Shown piece after piece: positions 24,866 through 35,290 of a DNA stretch of 64,000 nucleotides (the first letter of the stretch is position 1; every line of letters begins with the position of its first letter). The translations under genes were made by a program, and so were the position numbers. This DNA comes from Pachyseris speciosa (taxonomy: Eukaryota > Cnidaria > Anthozoa > Scleractinia > Pachyseridae). The stretch lies in the NCBI GenBank assembly GCA_016490735.1, contig JAEMWC010000152.1, positions 956,001-1,020,000 of the forward strand. Reading direction: 5' to 3'. The notes beneath the pieces are model-generated. The model made no database searches, was not told the origin of the DNA, and saw nothing but the letters and a program-made list of their open reading frames with translations.

Positions 24866-25865
24866 CCCATTGACTACCGCAGGGTTTTACATTTTCGGAG
24901 TGATTTTCCACCTATAAACGATGAATAGCAATTCGTGACTCTTTATTTGAACTACCAGGGAAAAGTGGTGCTGTCCTAAGGCACTGGAGGCTCAAGGTTT
25001 CTGAAAACGTCATTTTGACGTAGCTATTTTTTATCCGTGAAGCGACAGCAATGGCCCAAGTTCGGTTTGCTTGCGATTTCTGCTAAATTTACAGCCATTT
25101 TTCATCTTTAGCGGCTGCCTGATGAGCATCATTAAGCGTGACGGTAGCTAAGAGTGCACTTTCTCAAAGAATCGAGCAAGGTGATGTACTTTGTTGTTGA
25201 ATTTGGCTTGTTACTCGACGAACTGGGAATTTGGCCGGTCGAACACTTAGTACCTTTGGGACTCGACTATTGATGAATTTCTCGACCTACCGCCACATAT
25301 TTTGGAATTTCTGTGTACTGAAGATGACCAGGAGCAGGAAATTTTGGCGGTAGGTCGGAGTGGCTGTGTGAAAGAATTGGGGGAAGGAACGGGCGCTGTC
25401 AAAAATTCTCGTTAGTTCCCAGCATGCAATGCGCTCAAGATGTGGAAAATGTCGGGAAGGCCCGAATGCACTGGAACAAAAGGCTGTATCTACGCTCGGG
25501 AGAAGAATATGAACAAAAAAAGTCATTTCTAAGCTAGAAAAAGGACTGAATTTCGTTATGATGGTTGAGTTTTGGTTTTTCGACGATGATTTCCCTAAGA
25601 AAACATGAAGGCAAAAAGGGGCATTTTTGTTGTTTCTCTTTGACGTTAAAAACGGCCAGTTTCGTTCTTGTCCAAACTCAAAAGGCCATATTTGGTAAAA
25701 ATCGCTACGTTTCTTGCATTTATTGGATATCCAAATTTAAAGGGCATTCCATTTCGTGCTCACAACTAACAGTTAAGGCAATATTCGTGCGATTGAGAGA
25801 GTTGCAATGTTTTGAAGCATGGGAGTTTTTTACGGCCGGTTTTGGCCGGCACGGGTGCCAATGGG
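24866..25865. mobile_element. piggyBac-like non-autonomous element
   Basis: Exactly 1,000 bp between TTAA duplications at 24862-24865 and 25866-25869. The termini are CCCATTG and, at the right, CAATGGG. A TTAA target and CCC start fit piggyBac-type elements. No transposase frame is present. It lies in intron 2 of the nine-exon gene. Confidence 0.65.
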
Positions 25866-26077
25866 TTAATAAAATAAATAATTAAATGACTTTTTAGTCA
25901 TAAGTGCATTAAAGTCATGTTTGTTAATAACTTTTGTTAACGTTTTAGACTTTTTAAAATTAATTACATTATTTTCCTTTCCTTAAAATCAGCGTACATG
26001 GAAGCAAAAGGAACATGGGTATTATTTTATAGTGGGGTGGGTTAAGTTGTGAGCCAACAACATTGACTACGTAGCTA

Positions 26078-26200
26078 CGAGCAGTCTCACTTTTTTTCTC
26101 AGTCCGCCGAGCGAAAAAATGGCGCGAAAATTAGCCACTTGGTCGCATATTTTTCTTTCGCAACACGCTCGGCGAACAGAGAGAAAAGAGAGACTGCCCG
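26078..26200. mobile_element. Short mariner-type MITE
   Basis: A 123-bp element flanked by TA (26076-26077, 26201-26202), with inverted ends CGAGCAGTCTC and, in reverse, CGGGCAGTCTC, and inner inverted CCGCCGAGCG / CGCTCGGCG. It lies in intron 2 of the nine-exon gene. Confidence 0.6.
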
Positions 26201-26608
26201 TACTCTATCAATAAGATATATCCAATAAGCAGTCCCTTACCTGTGGTATAGGTATTGTGTTTATGGTCTTATTTTGTTCTCTTCTTTCCTGAATCAATGC
26301 AGAAAGAGGCGGGATTTTGTCACGGATGTCCTCAGGCAGGGCCATTCTCAATTCGTGGTAAGCTCTGTCGCTTACGAGTCCCTGATCCTTGGCAGCAAGT
26401 ATCCGCCTGACGACTTCAGTTGTGTAGTCTTCATTGGACCTCCCTTCTATGTCGTACGCAGTATTTGCCAACGGAATGATCAGTTCTTGGTCATACACGT
26501 TAAATTTTATCTGTGGATGTATTGAGAATAAAAATCAAGGAGTTCAGTACAATCATCTTACTTCATGACCTGGTTCGGTTTGTTTTGTGAAGGTCAGATC
26601 GGACGAAG

Positions 26609-26741
26609 ATGAATCAATGAATGAATGAATGAACTGAATGAGTGAGTGAATGAATGAATGAATGAATGAATGAATGAATGAATGAATGAATGAATGAATG
26701 AATGAATGAATGAATGAATGAATGAATGAATGAATGAATGA
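26609..26741 (+). repeat. (GAAT)n microsatellite
   Basis: A tetranucleotide array, almost perfect apart from a short interruption near 26633-26645. Open frames reading HSFIHSFIHS on the other strand are translations of this array, not a gene. Confidence 0.95.
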
Positions 26742-27198
26742 AGATGAAGAGCAAATCATTTGAAAAACTTACCTCGACAGGTTAAAACACTGTGGGAAGT
26801 TTCTCGACAGCATTTAACGTCAATTCTCGTATCTTTTTTCTCTTCTGGGAACGAGATGCCTTGTCACATGCCCAGTAATTTTTCTTTGAAGTGTTAAAGT
26901 TAACAGCGTTTTTGGTCCGGTCCACTGGCAAGCGGCTTTGTGCCACCTCGTTGCGAAGAAGTGTCAGTTCCTCTCTTAACTGGAAGGCCTCTGCTCGAGC
27001 TTTAATCAATTCATGATACTGCGCTGTTGTCAAACTTTTTAACTGTTCATTCTCCGTTCTCAGTTCGCGGATGGCAAGGTCATAATGCTCCAGTGGTGGA
27101 ACGGAGATAATATCCGTAGGGTGTTCTCGTTCATAATGCTTGGAACCCCGTCTGTAAAGAACATTTGCGGGTTTTTGCAATTTAAACTTTGAGAACAT

Positions 27199-28481
27199 CT
27201 CTACACTGAGAGATCGAAGATTGTGATTGTCAGGTCGCGTGGATTCGCGGTAAGTTACCCGGATTTACATGATTGCATATATTTTTAACTTGACTGTTTA
27301 TAAGACAAAGCCCAATAGACAATAGGTTAGTGACACGCGACGTAAGACGCTTTAAACATATATTTCATTAAAAAAACAAGTGAAAAACAAGTGTAAAATG
27401 TCTAAAAATTACTAATTTACGTTGCGGGTAGAATGATAACTTAAAGTTGTGGTCGCGATGTTGGGCGGGCGGGTGGTGATTTAAAACCATCTTGTAGTGG
27501 CACTCGCATTTAATTTTGAAATTTTCGTCAATGATTGTGAATTGATTGATAATCCATGAAACAAAACCGCGCAGACTGTTCAGCGGAATTGAAATATTTG
27601 CATTTATTAAATTGTTGGTTGACATTTAATAAGACAAAGCCTAAGGGGCAATTGTTAATAACACTCTCATTTCAAAGACGTCTTTAGCATTGCAAAGTGT
27701 AACGCTGAAAGCGTATTCTTTGTGATTTGGTGGTTTTCTTAATAATTTGTGGGTAGAAGTATTTTTTTTTTTAACTTGATGAGCACATTGTTTTCACGTT
27801 GTCATCTGTCGCTTTGTGCGCAAAACGAACGATAAATGCTCTTTCAAACTATCTGCGCTTTCCAAAAAGCGACATCGCTCAAACGTTTAAGGTGTGAAAT
27901 CACACTTTCTTTGTTCCTGAGGCGTGACAACAACAGCGTCGTTTCTTTTACACTCCTTGCGTCAGTGGCTAAAGACACGCACGCAGTGTTGTTTCCTTTC
28001 TTTTCATAAAGAGCAGATTTCCAGGATCAGGTCTTTTTTTGCCTGCCCCAGTTTATTTTAAAACGGCGTCGCGCGGGCAAAGAAAAAAAAATTAAAACAA
28101 AACAAATTTAACGCGAATGGAAAACTGATCGCTCCCGGCATTCGGAGAACGCTTGCTCGCAATAACATGACTGAAATAAATTCCGTTCACTGATAAAATA
28201 CGTCGTAAGGATTTCATGCATATTTTCTTTATTTTCTGTGTGCTGGAGTTGGGCGATACATGGTAGGACTGGACGTGTAACTCAACATCTTTTCGACAGA
28301 AGCGTCATGCATTTACTAACTCACTCCCTGCTAGTCTGTCTGTGTTTTCCCTAGTAGGCTCCCGTGGGGAACAAAATGTCATCACTGAAAATTTGCGAAC
28401 TGGATCCGACTTAACCCGAGTCTAAGTTCGCGTCACCGAACAGAAAAATCCCTAAGGACAGAGAACAAAAGCTTCATTGTC
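27199..28481. other. No gene recognised; presumed 5' flank
   Basis: This lies upstream of the ATG at 27196-27198 of the nine-exon gene, so a promoter could be here, but I cannot point to a specific element. No conserved coding region or TIR pair was seen. Confidence 0.35.
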
Positions 28482-28830
28482 TTAAAAAATCCTAACCAAG
28501 ACAATAGGCAAAGTTTGATACGAATAATTGGTAATATCCCCAAACAGCCACTCGACTGATACACGCACTCTACTGAGAGAAGTATTGAAAGCTCTCATGT
28601 CTGGAGTCAGTGGTGCTGTTGCTAAACGAGGGAGATATTCTTTTCTCACTGATGTCAGCCTTACATTCATCTGAACTCAATGAATCGAGACAAAAACCTT
28701 CGTAATCCCAATATCGGTACGAAGCATTTCTTGATTCGTATGCATTATACAATAAAACAAACTCTTCATCATCAATTATTTTATCTGCCAAACTATATAC
28801 AAAGAAATCCCTAACGTTTTGGAATGACAT
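28482..28830 (-). pseudogene. Harbinger (HARBI1-like) nuclease remnant, internally deleted
   Basis: Two minus-strand pieces overlap. The upstream one (28570-28830) begins MSFQNVRDFFVYS and includes DDEEFVLLYNAYES and YWDYEGFCLDSLSSDECKAD, as in the N-terminus of Harbinger/HARBI1-type nucleases. The downstream one (28482-28670) includes FNTSLSRVRVSVEWLFGDI, as in their C-terminal end. The catalytic DDE core between them is missing. In an intact element the protein cuts and pastes DNA with 3-bp duplications; here it is a relic. It is the only Harbinger coding trace in the window, where two Harbinger-type MITEs also lie. Confidence 0.65.
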
Positions 28831-29049
28831 TTTGAATCCAAACTTTGCTAGGCGAACACTGCTGCGTTACCGTAGTTTGTGGTCTGTAGAACGTCAACTT
28901 TCCTTCGTATTTTGGCGCCGTACGGTCAATGCTCGACCCAGGGCTACAGACATGGGTAGCACCCGTCCAATCGTACTCGTCAGTCAGTAGTCGCCGTATC
29001 TTAAGTCCATAGTGTTATTCAGTACTGCTTCTCCTTATTTGTCGTTCTC

Positions 29050-29760
29050 TTTATTGTCACTAGTTTCTCTACTGATATCTCTGCTAGTGTATCTAGTTTT
29101 TATGTTTCGGGTAGTCCTGGCACTTCAAGCTCTGGTGTGTCTCTTAGTTTGGTGATTCTGGCCATTCTAATTTTTGCACCTCTTCCTCCTCAGTAGATTG
29201 CTGTCGTGGTTTCTTTAACGAGGCAGGACGGTGAGGCCCCATCCTAACTCCAAGGGCCTGCAAAGTACATATTCCTCATCTTCTTCTTCATCACCCTCGG
29301 CGTTATTTGCAAGTAACAATTTGAAGAGGGTTCCATAGTTTTTTCTGGCTGCAATGCTCAGTGGGGTTTTCTTTTCGCAGTTTCGTAGGTGGACGTTGCA
29401 ACCTGATTCAATTAGTAACTGTGAAATATTGAAAAATCCTCCACGAGCAGCTTTGTGAATTGCTGTATCTCCTAAAAAGTCTTGTATATTCACATCCGCC
29501 TTCTTATCAAGCAACAGCTTGACAACAGGCTCCCTATTTTTCTCAACTGCAACATGAAGTGAGGTTTCTCCATGTTTGTTCTTCTGGCTGATGCTGCACC
29601 CTGATTCAATTAGCAGCTGTAAAATGTTAAAAAATCCTTGATAGGCAGCTTTGTGAAGTGCGTGTCTTCTAAAAGGTCTTGAATATTGACATTCGCCTTG
29701 TTATCAAGCAGGAGCTTGACGACAGGTTCGGTTTTTTATCTCGACTGCAATATGCATGTA
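29050..29760 (-). pseudogene. Truncated, frameshifted ankyrin copy (ANK2b)
   Basis: An intact stretch at 29215-29514 reads the last two ankyrin repeats (DTAIHKAARGGFFNISQLLI, LSIAARKNYGTLFKLLLANN) and an acidic tail. Upstream of it (29515-29760) the same repeat pattern continues but out of frame. The block directly precedes the C-terminal tail of ANK2, and a second copy of the tail phrase is seen at about 29890-29950, so this looks like a partial tandem duplication of the ANK2 end. Confidence 0.7.
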
Positions 29761-29982
29761 CGTGTAAGAAGCAAATGTTAGTCAGTCGTATTTTTTCACA
29801 TTTGCCGTTCTCTCCACTGCCACTTCTTTCTCTATATCTCTGCAAGTGTTTCGGGTAATCCTGGCAATTCAAGCTCAAGTGTGTCTCTTACTTTGTCGAT
29901 TCCGGCCTTTCTACCCGTTGCACCTCTTCCTCCTCCGTAAAAGGTGTTCCTGGTTTTCGGGGATCTCTAGCTAGAGTGTCTT

Positions 29983-31761
29983 TTAGTTTGGCGATTCAGG
30001 CCATTCTACTCGTTGCACCTCTTCCTCCTCAGTAAATGAATGTCCTGGTTTCCTTAACAAGGAAGGACGCTGAGTGCCTGTCCTAAACTCCAGGGATTTT
30101 TCCGTTTTTGAGGCTAACGTCTCGCCTATGCTATCCCCGATTTGCGCGACAGCTTCTTGTACATCACCCACAGCGTTCCTTTCAAGTAACAAGTTGACAA
30201 GAGTTCCATAGTTTTTGCTGGCTGCAATGCTCAGTGGGGTTTCGTTTGCTCGGTTTCGCAGATTGACGTTACACCCTGATTCAATTAGCAACCGCGCAAT
30301 GTTCAAAAATCCTCCACGGACAGCTGTGTGAAGTGCTGTATTTCCTCCACGGCCTCGAATATTCACATCCGCCTTGTTATCAAGCAAGAGTTTGACGAGA
30401 GCTTCACTATTTTTCTCAACTGCAATATGAAGAGGGGTTTCATTCTTGTAGTTTTGCTGGTTGATGTTGCACTCTGATTCAATTAGTAACCGCACATTGT
30501 TAAAAAGTCCTCCACGAACAGCTGTGTGAAGTGCTGTATTTCCTCCACGCCCTCGAATATTCACATCTGCCTTGTTATCAAGTAAGAGCTTGACAACAGC
30601 TTCACTACTTGTCTCGACTGCAATATGAAGTGGGGTTTCCCAATTGTAGTTCTGCCTGTTGATGTTACACCCTGATTCAATTAGTAACCACATAATGTTC
30701 AAAAGTCCTCCACGAACAGCTGTGTGAAGTGCTGTATTTCCTCCAGGGTCTTGAATATTCACATCCGCCTTGTTATCAAGCAAGAGCTTGACGACAGCTT
30801 CAGTATTATTCTCAACTGCAATATGAAGTGGGGTTTCCCTATTGGGGTTCCGCTGGTTGAAGTCCCATCCTGGTGCCACTAGTAACTGCGACATGGTCAA
30901 ATATCCTAGACCAGCAGTTGCGTGAAGTTCTGAATTTCCTCCAAGCCGATGAATATTCACATCCGCCTTGTTATCAAGCAAAAGCTTGACGACAGCTTCA
31001 GTATTATTCTCGACTGCAATATGAAGTGGGGTTTCATTCTTGTGGTTCTGCTGGTTGATGTTGCACCCTGATTCAATTAGTAACCGCGCAATGTTCAAAT
31101 ATCCTCCGTGAACAGCTGTGTGAAGTGCTGTGTTTCCTCTGTTTTTACCACTAAACCATAGGCCTGATTTTCTTTCACATTTCTGAGCATCTGAATTAGC
31201 ACCATGCTTCAATAGCAGGTGAGTGGCCATGTAGTGATTCGAATCAGCTGCTAACAACAGAGGTGTCACTTCATCGTCGATTCTTTGAGCATTTATGTCC
31301 GCACCAAGATCGATGAGAGACTTGATCAATTCACTGGAGGATGACTGGCTCGCACACATCAAAGGTGCCAGATTATTTTCTGAGGGCATATTAATATCTA
31401 CACCTTCATTCAACACCAGTTCTGTAACCTTTTCGAAGTCGTCTTTCTTTGCACTGTAGTGTAGCTCACTCAGTGATCGCTCATTCTCAACCATCTCTTG
31501 GTAAAGGTTACTGATATCATTTTTCTCTCGCTGTCTCCCCCTCACATGTGACAGAATATCAGCTGCAGATTTCCCAGGGAAAACACCTGCCTCGTTTGTT
31601 GTGTTTTCAAACTTCATAGTTTGCACAAAGTCATCCAGAAGGACACTTGCTTTGTATACAGTACCATAGTCCTCTTCTAAGACAGCGGCTTGGAGTAGAT
31701 TGAAGCCAGAAAGTGCGTCCACACGCAAGAAAGCCTTGCGTGCTAGCATCCTTAGACTGAC
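29983..31761 (-). CDS. ANK2: terminal ankyrin-repeat exon
   Basis: Acceptor TTCAG|GTCAGT at 31761 in phase 0, then an open frame to the stop at 29983. It contains the conserved start segment (LARKAFLRVDALSGFNLLQA), a linker with FPGKSAAD, and about twelve ankyrin repeats in a 66-residue alternating pattern. At DNA level the pattern is a 198-bp unit: ATTCACATC recurs at 30361, 30559, 30757 and 30955. The C-terminus has no repeats and ends in an acidic stretch (EEEEVQRVEWPESPN). Its phase fits splicing from the 99-nt ankyrin exon at 36054-36152, so ANK2 is probably the last exon of the gene that also owns 54870-54968 and 55096-55143. It likely acts as an intracellular binding scaffold; the partner is unknown. 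Confidence 0.8.
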   Translation of the reverse strand, partial: VSLRMLARKAFLRVDALSGFNLLQAAVLEEDYGTVYKASVLLDDFVQTMKFENTTNEAGVFPGKSAADILSHVRGRQREKNDISNLYQEMVENERSLSELHYSAKKDDFEKVTELVLNEGVDINMPSENNLAPLMCASQSSSSELIKSLIDLGADINAQRIDDEVTPLLLAADSNHYMATHLLLKHGANSDAQKCERKSGLWFSGKNRGNTALHTAVHGGYLNIARLLIESGCNINQQNHKNETPLHIAVENNTEAVVKLLLDNKADVNIHRLGGNSELHATAGLGYLTMSQLLVAPGWDFNQRNPNRETPLHIAVENNTEAVVKLLLDNKADVNIQDPGGNTALHTAVRGGLLNIMWLLIESGCNINRQNYNWETPLHIAVETSSEAVVKLLLDNKADVNIRGRGGNTALHTAVRGGLFNNVRLLIESECNINQQNYKNETPLHIAVEKNSEALVKLLLDNKADVNIRGRGGNTALHTAVRGGFLNIARLLIESGCNVNLRNRANETPLSIAASKNYGTLVNLLLERNAVGDVQEAVAQIGDSIGETLASKTEKSLEFRTGTQRPSLLRKPGHSFTEEEEVQRVEWPESPN

Positions 31762-31918
31762 CTGAATGAAAACAAAATGATGGATTTTAATATTTACAGT
31801 ACTAATTGTGCTGTTCATAGAAATAAATAAATAAATCAGTGAAACAAACAAGGAAAACACCAATCAATCAACGACTAATTAGCTAAAATCAGTCTAGGTA
31901 CATGTATCAAGCGGTCAT

Positions 31919-31945
31919 GTGGGGGGGGGGGGGGGGGGGGGGGGG
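31919..31945 (+). repeat. Poly(G) tract
   Basis: A run of about 26 G in the intron just upstream of ANK2. Confidence 0.9.
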
Positions 31946-32580
31946 AGAACGGAAAGAATCGAACTTAAGTGAACGAGGCCAGGCGGCAATAACCGCGATG
32001 AGGAAGTGTACCCCAGAATGATAAACCATGAAGTATCAACTTCATAGTTTGTGCTGGCTTGTGTTTATAAAATTCAAGGACTATTAAAGCACCAAGAAAA
32101 ACTGAGTTTTCAAGGACTGTTTATAGTAAGTTTACTTTGTGTTACACCATGTTTTGAAATGTTTTCATCCCCCAGATGTAAAATGGAAGGTAAAGTTACT
32201 GACTGTGATAAAATCTTATATTATTTCCCATCCGAACCAAAACTGAAGGAGTTTCATTATTTTCACGGACTTTCCGCTGAAATTCTTCTTTCAAGAGTCT
32301 TAAGCACCTATGAAATATAAAATTAAATTACAGGGCTTTTCAAGGACTTAAGGAGTAGCAGGAACCCTGCACCTAACAACTGACACTACTGCTGCTAATA
32401 CGCCATGAGCACACACTATTCTAACAGGCATAGTACAGCTCCACAAATTATTGGGATCTTGGAAACAGGTAAGGATCAACAAAGGAATCGTCGCAGGAGA
32501 TTTCAGGACTGTTGCAAAGAAGAGAACAATTAGCAGAGAAGAGAGAAGTAACAATTAGCAAGGGGATAGACCCAATGCAT

Positions 32581-32721
32581 GACCGCTGTTTAAATATTCT
32601 CTGGTGTATATTCAAATTGGCCTAGCCACCCTCGTTCCAGATAACATATACATATCCCAAGATCGAGGCTAGTTGGGCCAATTAGAATATACACAAAAGA
32701 ATATTTAAACAGCGGCCATTT
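32581..32721. mobile_element. Palindromic MITE in block B
   Basis: Inverted arms, GACCGCTGTTTAAATATTCT at the left and its near-complement AGAATATTTAAACAGCGGCC at the right, joined through TTGGCC-containing inner inverted parts. Block A has no equivalent here. Confidence 0.6.
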
Positions 32722-32870
32722 TTGTATAGGGTCTTTTGGGTTCAGTACCCAACTAGGAAGGCCGCCAATTCAGGCTGCAGAGAATGTCATCGTTTAATCT
32801 TTCGAAGAGTCTTCAAACTCAGCGAGGAAACCCGCAAGCCGCCAGATCAATGGAACGTCTCAAGAGTTAG

Positions 32871-33148
32871 GGGGTGTTCACATGACACCGGGGCGACTTT
32901 CGCCCCGGCGCGAGTTCACTCCGGTTCCCTCTTGCAGCTCTGTATTTGTTTACATGATACCGTCGCGAGATTTTGCACCGGAACGAAAGTTCTCGCTCTG
33001 GTGAAGGAACTGGGGTGAACTTGTGCCGGTGCAACATGACATTTTTCGGTGTTATCATGTAAACGAATACAGAGCTGCGAGAGGGAACCGGAGTGAACTC
33101 ACGCCGGGGCAAAAGTCGCCCCGTATGAAACTCACGCCGGTTGGGTAT
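32871..33148. mobile_element. Palindromic GC-rich MITE in block B
   Basis: The arms begin GGGGTGTTCACATGACACCG and contain CGACTTTCGCCCCGG; the inverse, CCGGGGCAAAAGTCGCC, lies at about 33100-33122. Block A reads straight through this point (AAGAGTTAGCTCGGTGTTTT at about 18501), giving the empty site. Confidence 0.65.
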
Positions 33149-33234
33149 TTTAAAAGAGAAACGAGCAGCCGATATCATCTATAATCTATAATACAAAAAA
33201 TGCTTTGCTTTGTAGCACTCGAGTTAAATGCTAA

Positions 33235-33405
33235 ATGAAAAATTTGTTGTTGTTTTGAGTAGTCAGAAACTGTATTTTTAACAGTCATACGTTTCGGGGA
33301 TAACCCCTTCATAAGTGTAAACAATGAACAAACAGTGATGAAGGAAGGGTTATCCCCGAAACGTCTGCTTGTTAAAAATACAGTTTCTGAACACTCAAAA
33401 CAACA
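33235..33405. ncRNA. Inverted pair of decayed hammerhead-like motifs (PLE terminal)
   Basis: Two inverted halves each contain TTATCCCCGAAACGT preceded by an ATGAAGG-type core, and TTAACAG/CTGTT flanks. On the plus strand the core reads GTGATGA (33333-33339 region) instead of CTGATGA, stem II is GGG/CCC-rich with a short insertion, GAAAC is present, and GTC is followed by TGC. Stem I pairs 7 of 8 positions. The minus-strand half reads CTTATGA. Both cores carry a substitution at a conserved base, so activity is unlikely. Block A lacks this insertion. Confidence 0.5.
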
Positions 33406-35290
33406 AGTCATAATCTATGCTCAGTATTCCGAAAAAAAAATGATGGAATCGTGTGTTGTAGGAATATTACTGAGCATGGTACCCAACAGTACAAGAAGGA
33501 CAAATTTACTAAAATAATGCTAATATATTTAGTGGAAAGAGCGAAACCTTCAATTGAAAGGAAGATGTTTGATGGGCAGTGTACTTGTGGATTTTGCACA
33601 AGCACTCCATACAGTGTCACAGAATAAATTGTTACAAAAATCGAGCGGCCTAGGAATCTTTGGGGATACTTGGCTGTGGATAAAGTATCTCCTCAGGGAC
33701 CGTAAGCAGTTTGCTGGGCTAAATGAATGGGGCTCATACATAATGCTCTTATCATACAAGGATTACACCAAGGTTCATTGAGTCCTCGGACTGACATTTT
33801 TGCCCTGTTTACAAATGAACAAATGATCTCCCTCCTACAGTAAGTTTACAATCTAATGCGCAGCGGAAACTGTGGACTGACTATGTGCCAAGTCACATAA
33901 TGAGGGTATTAGCAGAGATCAAGAAATGACGTCATATAAATCTATTGGCTCCGTACCCAGAAAAATGAAAGGTAATGACGATCCACAAGCAAGAAGCAGA
34001 TGGAAGCGATCTATTATACCTTACAGGAACTGAAACAGCTGGGAGATAACAGGCATCGATTATTCTAATCGGCTAAAGAGCTTTTAGGATTACAGGTTGA
34101 CACAACGCTGACATGGTCCGATCATGCTGACAATGAATTCAAGCCCGGCTCGTCCAAATTTAGCTTCCTTCGTCCCATTTGGTCACATTCACTCCCTACT
34201 GTAAACTAGCTGAAGAAGTTTCACACAAACGTTTTGAGGACTGTTATGGAGCACTAGTATTTGGATCGTTTAGCAAGAGGCATCATACAGTATACAAACT
34301 CCGTGGGACACGGCTACTTATGAAGTTTTCTTGTTCACTAGTTAGATTACACTGAAAACTTTGTACAAGAAAAGACACTGCTGTCGAATTAAATAATTTA
34401 TTTGCCCAGAGTGAAACTGCGTGCCCGAAATGTTTAGCAAGTACATAGCTTTCGATGCAAAAGTGATGCAATCTTTTCTTAATTGCACAGCTTTCACCAT
34501 AAATTTATGTTCTCCTTTTTAATCTCAACTGCTGAGATGCGCGCTCTACGAGGAAAATTTGTTTCCCGACCTTCTCTGGCGCCATCTAACCTTATTGTTT
34601 ATAAAGATTCAAAATTTCCCGGGATTATACAATAGAAAATTGGGGCGCGATCGTGAGAACTATTTCTGGTCTCCTTTTTGAACCTGAATATTAAGTCTAG
34701 TTGTACCCCTGCGTACTGAAGGGCAATTGCTTTCCCAACGTAATTACTAGGAAAAAAACTGAATGGTATACTGATATCTTACTGGTTGCTGAAGGCTTGG
34801 ACTTGCATTGTTCTCCAGGAGTAACTGCACTATGGATTGATGATTGTTACGTTCAGCTTTCTGAAGAGGTGTACGTTGAAACTAAAAACGAAAAACAGAA
34901 GAATGAGGAGGAATGGCACGTCAACCTACTTCTACATTTGCTATACATGCACACAATGTCAATGTGCACTCATAAGAAAATCAAAGGTTGTTACAAAACA
35001 AAGACAAGGTGGCTTTCAGTAAGTGATTGTAAATTGACTCTAGTAGTGTAAGTACCCTTAGGCTCGAGATTCTCTTTACTGTGACATTTTTATCATAATA
35101 TAAAGCGACATGCGAGCAGTAATGACCTTTTTTAGTTTGTCCCAGAAACACCCTCCGTTTCCTCAAGTAAAGAAAGTAAGAAAATCATCGCTTATCTGCT
35201 CTCACAGCATCTGCCTGTAATGTTATCGCCGGGTTTGACTGTTTCGCTATAAGGGCTTCTCTTATTTTGTAAACTCTAATTTTCAGTTAA

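Larger units (their letters stand above)
20930..27198 (-). pseudogene. Nine-exon gene of unknown function, with lesions
   Basis: Minus-strand exons with GT-AG borders and mutually consistent phases: 26773-27198 (starts ATG, coiled-coil-like ENEQLKSLTTAQYHELIKAR), 26241-26510, 24501-24732, 23428-23539, 22866-22981 (WKFLALVYGLNAACSK, CIWC), 22264-22439, 21913-22148, 21452-21599, and about 20930-21188 (VYHVPQFLQMHG). I do not recognise a named domain; the WKFLALV and CxWC pattern resembles multi-copy invertebrate proteins left as uncharacterised. Three lesions are visible: an in-frame TAA at 26782-26784 just before the first donor, a frameshift in exon 7 near 22028-22045, and a 9-A homopolymer (21106-21114) where the frame appears to slip in exon 9. 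It is either a recent pseudogene or has assembly errors. Introns hold several MITEs. Confidence 0.7.
31985..35290. repeat. Duplicated block B (contains LINE RT remnant)
   Basis: A counterpart of block A, carrying extra insertions: a palindromic MITE at 32581-32721, another at 32871-33148 and a Penelope-type terminal repeat at about 33235-33405. The LINE relic is clearer here: a frame at 33554-33781 reads LVDFAQALHTVSQNKLLQKS and DTWLWIKYLLRDRKQFAGLN. At 34280 on, the pieces resemble the LINE C-terminal region. A 91-codon frame near 34779-35051 (CSPGVTALWIDDCYVQLSEE) is conserved in block C. The block lies in the intron between ANK2 and exon 36054-36152. Confidence 0.7.

Noticed and set aside
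26553..26759. Open frame with repeated HSFI peptide
   Set aside because: Translation of a (GAAT)n microsatellite.
33175..33517. Small ORFs on both strands
   Set aside because: They fall in the inverted PLE terminal repeat and are explained by it.
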